Of a stretch of DNA of 64,000 bases, positions 1-8,639 are shown in pieces. Location of the stretch: assembly GCF_900580865.1 (NCBI RefSeq), contig NZ_UTBZ01000014.1, forward strand, positions 186,001 through 250,000. Direction: 5' to 3'. Position 1 is the stretch's first letter, and every line of letters begins with the position of its first letter. The position numbers and the translations under genes were made by a program. A model generated the notes under the pieces. That model saw nothing but the letters and a program-made list of their open reading frames with translations, was not told where the DNA came from and did no database searches. The DNA comes from Pseudomonas viridiflava. GTDB lineage: Bacteria > Pseudomonadota > Gammaproteobacteria > Pseudomonadales > Pseudomonadaceae.

Positions 1-1
1 C

Positions 2-397
2 ACCGCCGAAGCCCTGGCTGAAGAAATGCCTGAGCAGTTCGACGTGGTCACTTGCCTCGAGATGCTCGAGCACGTGCCTGACCCGTCGTCGGTGATCCGC
101 GCTTGCTTCCGCATGGTCAAACCGGGCGGCCAGGTGTTCTTCTCGACCATCAACCGCAACCCGAAGGCCTACCTGTTCGCCATCATCGGCGCTGAATACA
201 TCATGAAGTTGCTGCCACGTGGCACCCACGACTTCAAGAAATTCATTCGCCCGTCCGAGCTCGGCGCGTGGAGCCGTATGGCTGGCCTGACCGTCAAGGA
301 CATCATCGGCCTGACCTACAACCCGCTGACCAAGCACTACAAACTGGCCAACGACGTTGACGTCAACTACATGATCCAGACCCTGCGCGAGGAGTAA
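2..397 (+). CDS. ubiG: UbiG, ubiquinone biosynthesis O-methyltransferase (3' part)
   Basis: The reading frame is open from the left edge, so only the C-terminal ~131 residues are present and the start lies outside the window. UbiG is a SAM-dependent methyltransferase that performs both O-methylation steps of ubiquinone synthesis. Visible are the class I methyltransferase core segment around [14 protein letters not shown] (motif II region), the [12 protein letters not shown] strand typical of UbiG, and the C-terminal stretch [16 protein letters not shown] found in the family. The stop is four bases before the next gene, and the GAGGAG at the end of ubiG acts as that gene's ribosome binding site, so the two are cotranscribed. 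Confidence 0.93.
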   Translation, partial: TAEALAEEMPEQFDVVTCLEMLEHVPDPSSVIRACFRMVKPGGQVFFSTINRNPKAYLFAIIGAEYIMKLLPRGTHDFKKFIRPSELGAWSRMAGLTVKDIIGLTYNPLTKHYKLANDVDVNYMIQTLREE

Positions 398-401
398 GCC
401 G

Positions 402-1073
402 ATGGCCATCAGAGCAGTTCTCTTCGACATGGACGGCACCCTGCTCGACACGGCGCCGGACTTCATCGCCATCTGCCAGGCGATGCGCGCCGATCGCGGC
501 TTGCCGCCGATCAACGACAAACACATCCGCGACGAGATTTCCGGCGGCGCCAAAGCCATGGTCGCGGTGACGTTCTCGATGGACCCGGAATCGCCGGGCT
601 TCGAAGAACTGCGTCTGGAGTTCCTTGAGCGCTATCTGGTTGGCTGCGCGGTGCACAGCAAACTGTTCGACGGCATGGGCGAACTGTTAGCCGATATCGA
701 AAAGGCCAAGCTGATCTGGGGCGTGGTCACCAACAAACCGTTGCGCTTTGCCGAGCCGATCATGCAGCAACTGGGGCTGGCCGAGCGTTCGGCGCTGCTG
801 ATCTGTCCGGATCACGTGAAGAACAGCAAGCCGGATCCGGAACCGTTGATCCTTGCGTGCAAGATGCTTGATCTGGATCCGTCTACGGTTCTGTTTGTCG
901 GCGATGATTTGCGTGATATCGAATCGGGTCGCGATGCCGGGACTAAAACGGCTGCGGTGACCTTCGGCTACATCCACCCGGACGACAACCCGCGCCACTG
1001 GGGCGCGGATGTAGTGGTGGATCATCCGTCGGAGTTGCGCAAGGTGCTCGATAGCGCGCTTTGCAGCTGCTGA
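402..1073 (+). CDS. mupP: MupP, N-acetylmuramic acid 6-phosphate phosphatase (HAD family)
   Basis: 223-residue HAD phosphatase. Motif [15 protein letters not shown] is at residues 8-21; motif III K and the motif [16 protein letters not shown] stretch lie near residues 166-180. Generic annotation would be phosphoglycolate phosphatase (Gph), but the pseudomonad member sitting between ubiG and yciK is MupP, which removes phosphate from MurNAc 6-phosphate in the cell-wall recycling route that bypasses de novo UDP-MurNAc synthesis (known from P. putida and P. aeruginosa). Position and order here match that locus. The start ATG follows ubiG by four bases with GAGGAG upstream. Confidence 0.88.
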   Translation: MAIRAVLFDMDGTLLDTAPDFIAICQAMRADRGLPPINDKHIRDEISGGAKAMVAVTFSMDPESPGFEELRLEFLERYLVGCAVHSKLFDGMGELLADIEKAKLIWGVVTNKPLRFAEPIMQQLGLAERSALLICPDHVKNSKPDPEPLILACKMLDLDPSTVLFVGDDLRDIESGRDAGTKTAAVTFGYIHPDDNPRHWGADVVVDHPSELRKVLDSALCSC

Positions 1074-1104
1074 GACCTTGCGCAGAGCGACCCTGGCTGT
1101 ATTT

Positions 1105-1119
1105 CCACGCGGAGCGTGG
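1105..1119. repeat. short palindromic repeat fragment
   Basis: Perfect 6-bp inverted repeat ccacgc-gga-gcgtgg in the mupP-yciK gap. The sequence resembles the ends of a dispersed Pseudomonas palindromic repeat family, but only one short arm pair is present. It could form a small hairpin in the mRNA between the two genes. No T-tract follows, so it is not a terminator. Confidence 0.4.
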
Positions 1120-1148
1120 GAGCGATCTGACTCTATGATGAGGTTTTT

Positions 1149-1889
1149 ATGTTTGATTATTCCGCTCGCCCCGAATTGCTCAAGGATCGGGTCATTCTGG
1201 TCACCGGTGCCGGTCGTGGCATTGGCGCGGCTGCGGCGAAAACCTACGCCGCCCACGGCGCCACCGTGCTGTTGCTGGGCAAGACCGAAGCCAACCTGAC
1301 GCAGGTGTATGACGAAATCGAAGCGGCTGGCCACCCTCAGCCGGCGGTGATCCCGTTCAACCTGGAAACCGCCCTGCCCCATCAGTACGATGAACTGGCG
1401 GCGATGATCGAAACCGAGTTCGGCCACCTCGACGGCCTGCTGCACAATGCCTCGATCATCGGCCCACGCACGCCGATCGAGCAGTTGTCCGGTGAAAACT
1501 TCATGCGCGTCATGCAGGTCAACGTCAACGCGATGTTCATGCTGACCAGCACCCTGCTGCCGCTGCTCAAGCTGTCGCAGGATGCATCGGTGGTGTTCAC
1601 CTCCAGCAGCGTCGGGCGCAAGGGCCGTGCTTACTGGGGCGCCTATGGCGTGTCGAAGTTCGCCACCGAAGGCCTGATGCAAACCCTGGCCGACGAAGTC
1701 GACGGCGTCGCGCCGGTGCGCTCCAACAGCATAAACCCGGGCGGCACGCGCACCAGCATGCGCGCACAAGCCTATCCGGGGGAAAACCCGCTGAACAATC
1801 CGACGCCGGAGGAGATCATGCCCGTGTACCTGTATCTGATGGGGCCGGACAGTACCGGCATCAACGGCCAGGCATTCAACGCGCAATAA
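1149..1889 (+). CDS. yciK: YciK-family short-chain dehydrogenase/reductase
   Basis: 246-residue SDR. The NAD(P)-binding motif TGAGRGIG is near residues 19-26, the structural NAS motif appears as HNAS near residue 99, and the catalytic Ser/Tyr/Lys set is visible as SSSVGRKG and YGVSK. The start ATG at 1149 is chosen over an upstream overlapping frame because it gives the canonical YciK N-terminus and follows a TGAGG motif. It lies directly downstream of mupP in the same direction, as in other pseudomonads. The substrate is unknown; family members are annotated only by homology. Confidence 0.9.
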   Translation: MFDYSARPELLKDRVILVTGAGRGIGAAAAKTYAAHGATVLLLGKTEANLTQVYDEIEAAGHPQPAVIPFNLETALPHQYDELAAMIETEFGHLDGLLHNASIIGPRTPIEQLSGENFMRVMQVNVNAMFMLTSTLLPLLKLSQDASVVFTSSSVGRKGRAYWGAYGVSKFATEGLMQTLADEVDGVAPVRSNSINPGGTRTSMRAQAYPGENPLNNPTPEEIMPVYLYLMGPDSTGINGQAFNAQ

Positions 1890-2250
1890 CTGCCATACGT
1901 CGCATTTGTTGCCGCGGCAGATTCCTGTCGCGGCACGCATTTGCCGCTTGCGAGCGTCACAATCCAGTCAATTTTCCAGCACCCACCTCCCATCATCAAA
2001 GCCAAGCCCTTGATTCCAAACGGTTTAAATAAAACCGAACCGAATGGCACGACTTTCGCTCTAAATTTCCTCAAAACAAGCCGCGTGAAGGCATTGGGGC
2101 GACGCCGATTTCGATAGCTTACTAATCGTCATCCGGCAGACTAGACTTACGCCAAACGTCCTACGGGACTGATGGATCAGTATGACGCGCAGCCCATAGC
2201 CGCTCTCACCCAGCCTGTAAGACAGACTTACCGCTAAGGGTTCACGCCAT
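1890..2250. other. intergenic region with a stem-loop at 1911-1934
   Basis: 361 bases between yciK and the diguanylate cyclase gene. A 10-bp stem gccgcggcag / ctgtcgcggc with loop attc lies at 1911-1934, 22 bases after the yciK stop. It lacks a T-tract, so it is at most a weak terminator. A small palindrome cggttt-N5-aaaccg is at 2021-2037. The rest presumably carries the promoter of the downstream gene; no clear -35/-10 pair stands out and no additional coding region is convincing. Confidence 0.5.
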
Positions 2251-3177
2251 ATGAAATCACCCTCCCAGACCAATGCAATTGACTTTGACAGTGCCAAATT
2301 GCAACGCCTGGGCTTTGGTCAACTGCCGCCCCTTCTGGAGCGACCGGCCAGCCTGGCGCAATTGCGCCAGCAAATGAGCCTGCAACTGCAAACCAGCCTT
2401 GAACCGCAACGTATCCTTGGTCTGTTTTTCCGCGAAGTTCAGCGTCTTGTACCGCTGGACGCGCTGAGCTACGTGCACCAGGGCAGCGATCTGCGCCTGG
2501 AATTCGGTACCCGCGGCCACCACTCGATCAGCTATAGCTTGAGCCACGAAGGCGAGCACATGGGCGAACTGGTATTCCGCCGTAACCAGCGCTTCAACGA
2601 ACAGGATCAGGGCAACCTTGAATCGCTGTTGTCGTCGCTGCTGTACCCGATGCGCAATGCCCTGCTCTACCGCGCAGCCACGCAGAGCGCCCTGCGCGAT
2701 CCGCTGACCGGTGCCGGTAACCGCATCGCCATGGAGCAGACCTTGCAGCGCGAGATCGACATGTCGCGTCGGCATGTGCAGCCGCTCTCGGTGCTGATGC
2801 TCGACATCGATCACTTCAAACGGGTCAACGACAGCCACGGCCACAGCGCCGGCGATGACGTGCTTAAAGCCATCGCCGCGACCATCAAAGCCCAACTGCG
2901 CAATGTCGATATGGTGTTCCGTTACGGTGGCGAAGAGTTTCTGGTGCTGCTGTCCAATACCGGCCGGGATGCGGCCGCAATGGTCGGCGAGCGCCTGCGT
3001 TATGCGACGCAGGCGGCTGAATACTATGCGGATGGGCAGTTGATCGAACTGACTGTGAGCCTGGGCTGCTCGACCTTGTTGCCGGGCGAATCGGCCGATA
3101 GCTTGCTGCGCCGGGCTGACAGTGCGCTGTATGTTGCCAAGCGGGAGGGGCGTAACCGGTTGGCGATGGCGGGCTGA
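2251..3177 (+). CDS. Diguanylate cyclase with GGEEF motif
   Basis: 308-residue protein with a C-terminal GGDEF domain (about residues 140-305) that makes c-di-GMP from two GTP. The active-site loop reads GGEEF, an active variant. The RxxD product-inhibition site is present as RNVD exactly five residues before GGEEF. DPLTGAGNR and LDIDHFKRVND mark the domain start and metal-binding Asp. The N-terminal ~135 residues have no membrane segment and look like a degenerate GAF-type sensor fold (inference). P. aeruginosa has a similar gene (PA3177) near its mupP locus, from memory. TAAGGG is 10 bases before the ATG. Confidence 0.9.
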   Translation: MKSPSQTNAIDFDSAKLQRLGFGQLPPLLERPASLAQLRQQMSLQLQTSLEPQRILGLFFREVQRLVPLDALSYVHQGSDLRLEFGTRGHHSISYSLSHEGEHMGELVFRRNQRFNEQDQGNLESLLSSLLYPMRNALLYRAATQSALRDPLTGAGNRIAMEQTLQREIDMSRRHVQPLSVLMLDIDHFKRVNDSHGHSAGDDVLKAIAATIKAQLRNVDMVFRYGGEEFLVLLSNTGRDAAAMVGERLRYATQAAEYYADGQLIELTVSLGCSTLLPGESADSLLRRADSALYVAKREGRNRLAMAG

Positions 3178-3201
3178 CATCTTTCGAGCAGCACAAAACA
3201 G

Positions 3202-3290
3202 TGTGGGAGCGAGCCTGCTCGCGAATGCAATCTGACATTCAACCATGAGTTGACTGACGGACCGCTTTCGCGAGCAGGCTCGCTCCCACA
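3202..3290. repeat. REPIN, class A (REP arms tgtggg...gcgaa then ttcgc...cccaca)
   Basis: Two inverted 24-bp REP copies separated by about 41 bases; total 89 bp. The left arm is tgtgggagcgagcctgctcg plus cgaa, and the right arm is its reverse complement. It lies between the convergent diguanylate cyclase and undA genes. Confidence 0.95.
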
Positions 3291-3310
3291 TTCATTTCAT
3301 GTAGTCGAAA

Positions 3311-4105
3311 TCAGCTCTCGACTACCGCCCTGCGCTCTCGGTTGACCAACAAGCGTTCCGACGTCTCCAGTTGCATGCAGCGCTCGAGAAACAGGTACAT
3401 GTAGTCGTAGCTCTTGCACACTGCCTGACGCAGTTCTTCCTGCAAGGCCTTGCTCGGGTTCATCCCGGCCAGGGTGCAGATGATTTCAAGCGCTTCCCAA
3501 GGGTGAGCATCGTCATACTGGGCATGCATCTTCAGCCACTTCATCGCGCGCTTGCGATCCTCTTCGGGAAACGCTGCGGCATATACGCCGGTGGAGCAGA
3601 CCAGCGCCGACCACTCCCCGGTCGCGCCTTCAATGGCATAGTTGGTGGCGGCGATGGCCACGATCAGCGAATCGGCCGAGCTGGTGTGCCAGCACCAATG
3701 ACTCAAGGCATGCAGTTCGGGCGGCACATGCTGGGCCTGAAGGTCTTCCAGACTGACGCCATGGGCACGACTCCAATGCACCCAATAATCGGCGTGATTG
3801 AGTTCAACGCGGATATTGCGCATCAGCCAGCGCCGCGCCATGTCTTCGCCCGGGTGACGGGCAAACCTGGTTTTGGTGAGGTTCTGCGCCATGTACAACG
3901 CGAATTGCTCAACTACCGGCCAACCCCCGATCAAGTACTGACGCATGGTTCTGGCGCTGAGCTTGTTATCACGCATGCGCAGGTAAAGTTCATGTTCGAC
4001 AACCCGGCGCTTGCTCTCGCTGCAATCCTCAATGAGCTGTTGCGCCCAGGCAGGATAACTTGCAGCTTCCATGAGTGGTCCGGTTCGGTTGAATGTGTCG
4101 ATCAC
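3311..4105 (-). CDS. undA: UndA, diiron fatty-acid decarboxylase making 1-undecene
   Basis: 264 residues from a GTG start at 4105; AAGGAG lies 7 bases upstream, whereas the longer in-frame extension has no such signal. With this start the N-terminus is MIDTFNRTGPLMEAASYPAW, matching UndA as remembered from P. fluorescens Pf-5. Heme-oxygenase-fold (TenA/PqqC-like) protein that oxidatively decarboxylates lauric acid to the volatile 1-undecene. The metal ligands known for UndA fall at the expected numbers: E101 and H104 in ELNHADYW, E159 in NYAIEGATGEW, H194 and D198 in MKWLKMHAQYDDAHPW. It lies 46 bases downstream of the rbdA-like gene on the same strand, so read-through is possible. The alternative label, iron-containing redox enzyme, is less specific. 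Confidence 0.88.
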   Translation of the reverse strand: MIDTFNRTGPLMEAASYPAWAQQLIEDCSESKRRVVEHELYLRMRDNKLSARTMRQYLIGGWPVVEQFALYMAQNLTKTRFARHPGEDMARRWLMRNIRVELNHADYWVHWSRAHGVSLEDLQAQHVPPELHALSHWCWHTSSADSLIVAIAATNYAIEGATGEWSALVCSTGVYAAAFPEEDRKRAMKWLKMHAQYDDAHPWEALEIICTLAGMNPSKALQEELRQAVCKSYDYMYLFLERCMQLETSERLLVNRERRAVVES

Positions 4106-4151
4106 TGTTCGGCTCCTTTTGATTTGTGATTGTAAGGATCGGCGAGAGACT

Positions 4152-6611
4152 TCAACGGAACGTGCCAGGCGCTTTGAATAACAGCGGTTGCGGTCTGGCG
4201 GGCCGACTTTGCAAACTGTCACAGGTAAACAACTGTGGACGCTCTATAACATAACCCTGAGCGTAATCCACACCAATTTCAAGCAATGCCTGCTCGATCT
4301 GAGTTGTTTCAACAAACTCGGCAATTGTCTGCTTACCCATGACATGCCCGATGTGATTGATCACTTCGACCATTGCGCGGTTAATCGGGTCGTCCAGCAT
4401 ATCCTTTACGAAACTCCCGTCGATCTTCAGGAAGTCTACAGGCAAATGTTTCAGATAAGCGAATGAAGACATTCCGGCACAAAAGTCATCTAAGGAAAAA
4501 TAGCAACCTAAGCCTTTGAGTTCATTAATAAATCTTATTGCGCTACCCAGATTTGAAATTGCACTGGTTTCTGTAATTTCAAAACAAATCATTTCAGGCG
4601 GTATTGCATAGTTAACAAACTGCTCTCGAAGAAAGTGCAAAAACGCGTCATCTCCTATAGTAATGCCTGACAGATTAATCGCACACATTGCTAAAGGCTC
4701 TTGATGTTCTTGTGCAATACATTGAGCAATAACCTTGAACACGTTCTGAACTACCCAGCGGTCCAGTTGACTCATCAAACCATAACGCTCGGCAGCGGGA
4801 ATGAAACTGTCCGGCAGAATCATCCGCCCGGCTTCATCATGCAGACGCAGCAGAATCTCGATGTGCCCACCCTTGTTGTCACCCGGCTTGAGCGGCGCGA
4901 TCTCCTGGGCGTACAAACAAAAACGGTTTTCTTCCAGGGCCATGTGCAAGCGTTGCACCCAGGCCATTTCACCAAAGCGCAGCGACAGCTCGGAATCGTC
5001 GGCGTGATAGACCTGCACGCGATTGCGGCCTTTTTCCTTGGCCATGTAACAGGCCATATCGGCCGCGCGCAATGAGGATTCAAGGGTCGTCGGGGTCTGC
5101 GTAATATGCACCAGACCAATGCTCACCGTGGTCAGGAACGGCCGCCCCTTCCAGACAAAATGCAGATTCTGCACCGTCTGGCGCAACGCCTCGGCAATCT
5201 TTTCCGCCGCCTCCGGGGCGCAGTTCTCCAGCAGAATGCCGAACTCATCACCACCGAGCCGCGCCAGCGTATCGCCCTCGCGTAGCCCCGATTGCAGCAG
5301 CGTGCAAATGTGCCGCAACAGCTCATCACCGGCGGCATGACCACAGGTGTCGTTGACCAGTTTGAATTGGTCGAGGTCGAGGAACATCAATGCATGCCGC
5401 CCGGAATGACGCGTGAGGTTGTGCAGCGCCTGCTCCAGGCGATATTCGAACTCGCGGCGGTTGGCCAGCCCGGTCAGCGCGTCATGAGTCGCCTGCCATG
5501 ACAGATTGGCGATGTATTGCCGCTCCTGAGTCATGTCGTGCAGCACCAGCACCGTGCCGCTGACCTTGCCGGCATTGCGGATCGGCGCGCCAACCAGGGT
5601 CACCGACAACGTTGTGCCATCGAGGCGCTGAATCAGTTTCGAATGCTCACTGCCGCCACTGAGTTGGCCACTGAGAATGTGCTCGATGAGGGTCAGCCCC
5701 TCGGCCTGGGCATTATCGTCGAGCAAATTGAACAGCGCGGCCAGTGGCAGACCGGCCGCCTGCTCGGCCTTCCAGTGGGTCATGGCCTCGGCGGCAGGGT
5801 TCATGTAATCGATGGCACCGCTGACATCGGTGGTGATGACGCCATCACCAATCGAATGCAACGTGACGTGCGCCCGATCCTTCTCCAGTTGCAGTGCCTC
5901 GGCAAAGGCATGACGTTGCTTGAGCAATTTGTGCGTACGCCACAAGGCCAGCACGATCAGCCCCAGCGCCGTGGCCAGGTTGGTGAGCAGCAAGAGCCGC
6001 AGAATCATCCGCGAGCCCTCGCCCAAGGCATCGCTGAAGGCTTTCGCGGCCGGGGTCACGCCATCGTTGATGGCGAAAATCCGCGCCTTCCAGCGCTGGA
6101 TATCAGCGCTGTTGGCGGTGTTCTGCGAAATGCTGCGGTGCATCTCCTGCGCCACGTCATCCAGCTCGACCAGATAGGCATCACCGACCGTCCAGCGATC
6201 GATGGCGGTTTCCAGATAACTGAAATGACGAAAGTTGAGATACAGCCAGATCAGGCTGGAGACGTCGTCGGGGTGGTTGCCACCCTTGAGAATCCCTTCG
6301 CGCGCCGCGGCCAGATCCGGCGGTTGATGATCCAGCGCCAGACGCAACTGATGCCCGCCCTGTGGCACGGCAATCGCGTTGCGGTATTTGAGCAAGATCG
6401 CCTCGTCACGACTGTCGGCGTACAGATTGAGGTAGTAGATGGCGTCTTTCTGGCCCTTGGACCATAGGCTTTCGCCGGCGACATAACCGCGAACGGCCGA
6501 AAGCACGTAAAGACTCACGCCGCCCAATAACGCTTGAAACAACACGACGGCAATAAATGGCCAGACGATGCCCAACAACCGTGGCGTTCCGAGAGTCCGC
6601 TTTTGCTTCAT
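4152..6611 (-). CDS. rbdA: TM-PAS-GGDEF-EAL c-di-GMP enzyme, probable RbdA
   Basis: 819 residues. Two membrane helices (about 12-38 and 207-228) flank a periplasmic sensor region, followed by a PAS domain (about 245-365), GGDEF (about 380-545, with intact GGDEF) and EAL (about 560-805). The EAL signature is E585-I-L-L-R, an ExL variant. The second metal motif reads DDFCAG: the usual Gly after DDF is Cys711 (codon TGT). Length, domain order and position next to ABC transporter, DsbA-like, trhO, bolA and fumC genes match P. aeruginosa RbdA (PA0861), a phosphodiesterase promoting biofilm dispersal. The EAL-coding part contains an AT-rich patch at 4441-4740, recorded separately. Confidence 0.8.
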   Translation of the reverse strand: MKQKRTLGTPRLLGIVWPFIAVVLFQALLGGVSLYVLSAVRGYVAGESLWSKGQKDAIYYLNLYADSRDEAILLKYRNAIAVPQGGHQLRLALDHQPPDLAAAREGILKGGNHPDDVSSLIWLYLNFRHFSYLETAIDRWTVGDAYLVELDDVAQEMHRSISQNTANSADIQRWKARIFAINDGVTPAAKAFSDALGEGSRMILRLLLLTNLATALGLIVLALWRTHKLLKQRHAFAEALQLEKDRAHVTLHSIGDGVITTDVSGAIDYMNPAAEAMTHWKAEQAAGLPLAALFNLLDDNAQAEGLTLIEHILSGQLSGGSEHSKLIQRLDGTTLSVTLVGAPIRNAGKVSGTVLVLHDMTQERQYIANLSWQATHDALTGLANRREFEYRLEQALHNLTRHSGRHALMFLDLDQFKLVNDTCGHAAGDELLRHICTLLQSGLREGDTLARLGGDEFGILLENCAPEAAEKIAEALRQTVQNLHFVWKGRPFLTTVSIGLVHITQTPTTLESSLRAADMACYMAKEKGRNRVQVYHADDSELSLRFGEMAWVQRLHMALEENRFCLYAQEIAPLKPGDNKGGHIEILLRLHDEAGRMILPDSFIPAAERYGLMSQLDRWVVQNVFKVIAQCIAQEHQEPLAMCAINLSGITIGDDAFLHFLREQFVNYAIPPEMICFEITETSAISNLGSAIRFINELKGLGCYFSLDDFCAGMSSFAYLKHLPVDFLKIDGSFVKDMLDDPINRAMVEVINHIGHVMGKQTIAEFVETTQIEQALLEIGVDYAQGYVIERPQLFTCDSLQSRPARPQPLLFKAPGTFR
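4441..4740. other. AT-rich patch inside the EAL domain of the rbdA-like gene
   Basis: Hand count gives 113 G+C in 300 bases (about 38%), against clearly GC-rich coding sequence on either side in the same gene. The reading frame is intact. Codons in the patch end more often in A or T. It encodes roughly residues 624-724, including the ETSAISN and DDFCAG motifs. Confidence 0.8.
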
Positions 6612-6812
6612 GAGATCCCTTGCGCAAGCACTGCCAGATGAACACCGGAAAATCCCGCTCCTGACAGCTCAGCCTAGGCTAATTTTCGACAAGTCAAAGG
6701 GACAGCTCTGCCGTCCTCTGGGTCGATTGTGCAAATGGCGGGACTGCGCGGGCGTTCCGAGTGATTTTACTCAATGCAATTCAAGCACTAAGCACAGAAA
6801 CCGGGGCGAAAC

Positions 6813-8639
6813 TCAAGGGCGCTGGATCTGCTGCAGATGACCATAGAGCTTGGCATACAAGCCACCATCGGCAATCAACTGCTGATGATCACCGTCCTCG
6901 GCGACTTGACCACCATCGAACACCAGCACGCGATCGGCCTGTTTCACCGCTGACAGTCGGTGGGCAATGATCAGCGTGGTGCGGCCATTGAGAAAGCGCG
7001 CCATGGCCTGATGCAGGTTGTATTCGGTGGCGGCGTCGAGGGCCGAGGTGGCTTCGTCGAGGATGACGACTTTCGGCTCGGCGAGGATCATCCGCGCGAT
7101 GGCCAGACGTTGCCGCTGACCGCCTGACAAGCGCACGCCGGAGCGACCGACGATACTGTCCAGACCATCGGGCAAGGCGCGGATGGTCGCTTCGAGCTGA
7201 GCGATTTCCAGCGCCTGCCAGCACGCTTCGTCCCTGCGGGTGCGACCCATGGTCAGGTTGGCGCGCACGGTATCGTTGAACAGTGCCGGGTGCTGCAACA
7301 CCACTGCAACGTTTTCGCGAACCGTTTCCAGGCCGATCTCCTGCTGAGTCGAGCCGCCGAAACGGATGGTGCCGGACACTGGCGTATAAAGCCCGAGGAG
7401 CAATTGCACGAGGGTACTTTTGCCACCGCCGCTGGCGCCGACAATCGCGACTTTTTCACCGGGCGCAATCGACAGATTCAGTTGATCCAGCACCAGTTCA
7501 TCGCCATAGCCGAAGCTCAGGCCTTGCACCTGAATTCCTACGGTGTCGCGGCCCTTGAACGGATCGACGCCGCCGGGATATTGCGGCTCATCGGCACGCG
7601 CCAGCAGCTCGTTGATCCGCGTCAGCGCACCGCCCGCCGCGTAATAGGCGTATTGCAGGTTGAGCAGTTGTTCGACCGGGCCGATCATGAACCACAGGTA
7701 GCTGAACACCGCGAGCATCTGGCCGATCGACAGGTCGGAGAACAACACCGTGAGCATCGCCGCCGCACGGAAAATATCGATGCCGAACTGGAACAACAAA
7801 CCGCTGGCGCGGTTGGAAGCGTCGGTTTTCCACTGCGAATTGACCGCGTAATTGCGCACTTCCTGCGCACGCAGACCGAGTCGCCCGAGGAAGAAGCCCT
7901 GACGGTTGCCGGCACGGATTTCCTGAATCGCGTCGAGGGTTTCGCTCAATGCCTGCGTGAAGCGTGAGGTGCTGTCGTTCTCGAGTTTCTTCAGGTGTTT
8001 GACGCGTTTGCCCAACTGCACCGTGGCGTAGATCACCAGCGGGTTGAACAGCAGAATCAGCAGCGCCAGTTTCCAGTGCATCCACATCAGGATGCTGGCG
8101 GTGCCGACCAGCGTCAGCATCGCCACCAGAAAACGGCTGAGGGTTTCGCCGACGAATTTGTCGAGGGTATCCAGATCGGTGACCAGGTGCGTGGTCACCG
8201 TACCGCTGCCGAGGCTTTCGTATTCGCCGAGGGAAATGCGTTTGAGGCGTTCGATCAAGCGCACGCGAATGCGATAAACGATGTCTTTGGCCAAGCGTGC
8301 AAACAGGCGCGACTGCAACACGCCAAAGCACAGCGAGCCGCATCGTAGAGTCAAGGTGACCAACAACATCAGGCCGATGTAACCCGCCGCCTGCTGCCAC
8401 ATACCGGGCAGCACTTGATTCATGACTTTGAGTGCGGCGTCGCCATGGCCGAGCAGGACTTCGTCCACCAGCAGCGGCAACAGCAATGGGATCGGCACGC
8501 TGCACAGCGTCGCCAGCACAGCCACGCCGTTGGCGATCCACAGGGATTTTTTGTGCGTCAGTGCCAGTCGCCGGACTTCTGCCCAGCTCAGCCGGTCGAC
8601 ACGCTTTACGGCTGGCGTGTCATCGGCCAGGTCAGGCAC
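6813..8639 (-). CDS. ABC exporter, fused membrane and ATPase domains
   Basis: 608 residues. Six predicted helices in the N-terminal half (about 30-330) form the exporter membrane domain; the ATPase domain (about 360-605) has Walker A GASGGGKST, Q-loop VVLQHPALF, signature LSGGQRQR, Walker B VVILDEATSALD and H-loop IIAHRLS. It is a MsbA/lipid-type half-transporter that would act as a homodimer; the substrate is not deducible. The GTG start at 8639 overlaps the end of the DsbA-like gene by 8 bases, so the two are translationally coupled. This matches PA0860 in position. Confidence 0.9.
   Translation of the reverse strand: MPDLADDTPAVKRVDRLSWAEVRRLALTHKKSLWIANGVAVLATLCSVPIPLLLPLLVDEVLLGHGDAALKVMNQVLPGMWQQAAGYIGLMLLVTLTLRCGSLCFGVLQSRLFARLAKDIVYRIRVRLIERLKRISLGEYESLGSGTVTTHLVTDLDTLDKFVGETLSRFLVAMLTLVGTASILMWMHWKLALLILLFNPLVIYATVQLGKRVKHLKKLENDSTSRFTQALSETLDAIQEIRAGNRQGFFLGRLGLRAQEVRNYAVNSQWKTDASNRASGLLFQFGIDIFRAAAMLTVLFSDLSIGQMLAVFSYLWFMIGPVEQLLNLQYAYYAAGGALTRINELLARADEPQYPGGVDPFKGRDTVGIQVQGLSFGYGDELVLDQLNLSIAPGEKVAIVGASGGGKSTLVQLLLGLYTPVSGTIRFGGSTQQEIGLETVRENVAVVLQHPALFNDTVRANLTMGRTRRDEACWQALEIAQLEATIRALPDGLDSIVGRSGVRLSGGQRQRLAIARMILAEPKVVILDEATSALDAATEYNLHQAMARFLNGRTTLIIAHRLSAVKQADRVLVFDGGQVAEDGDHQQLIADGGLYAKLYGHLQQIQRP

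Noticed and set aside
4106..4222. 39-codon N-terminal extension of undA
   Set aside because: The GTG at 4105 has AAGGAG 7 bases upstream and restores the known UndA residue numbering; the extension runs into the end of the upstream gene.
5517..6467. 316-codon plus-strand frame opposite the rbdA-like gene
   Set aside because: High-GC antisense shadow of a well-supported gene; no family resemblance.
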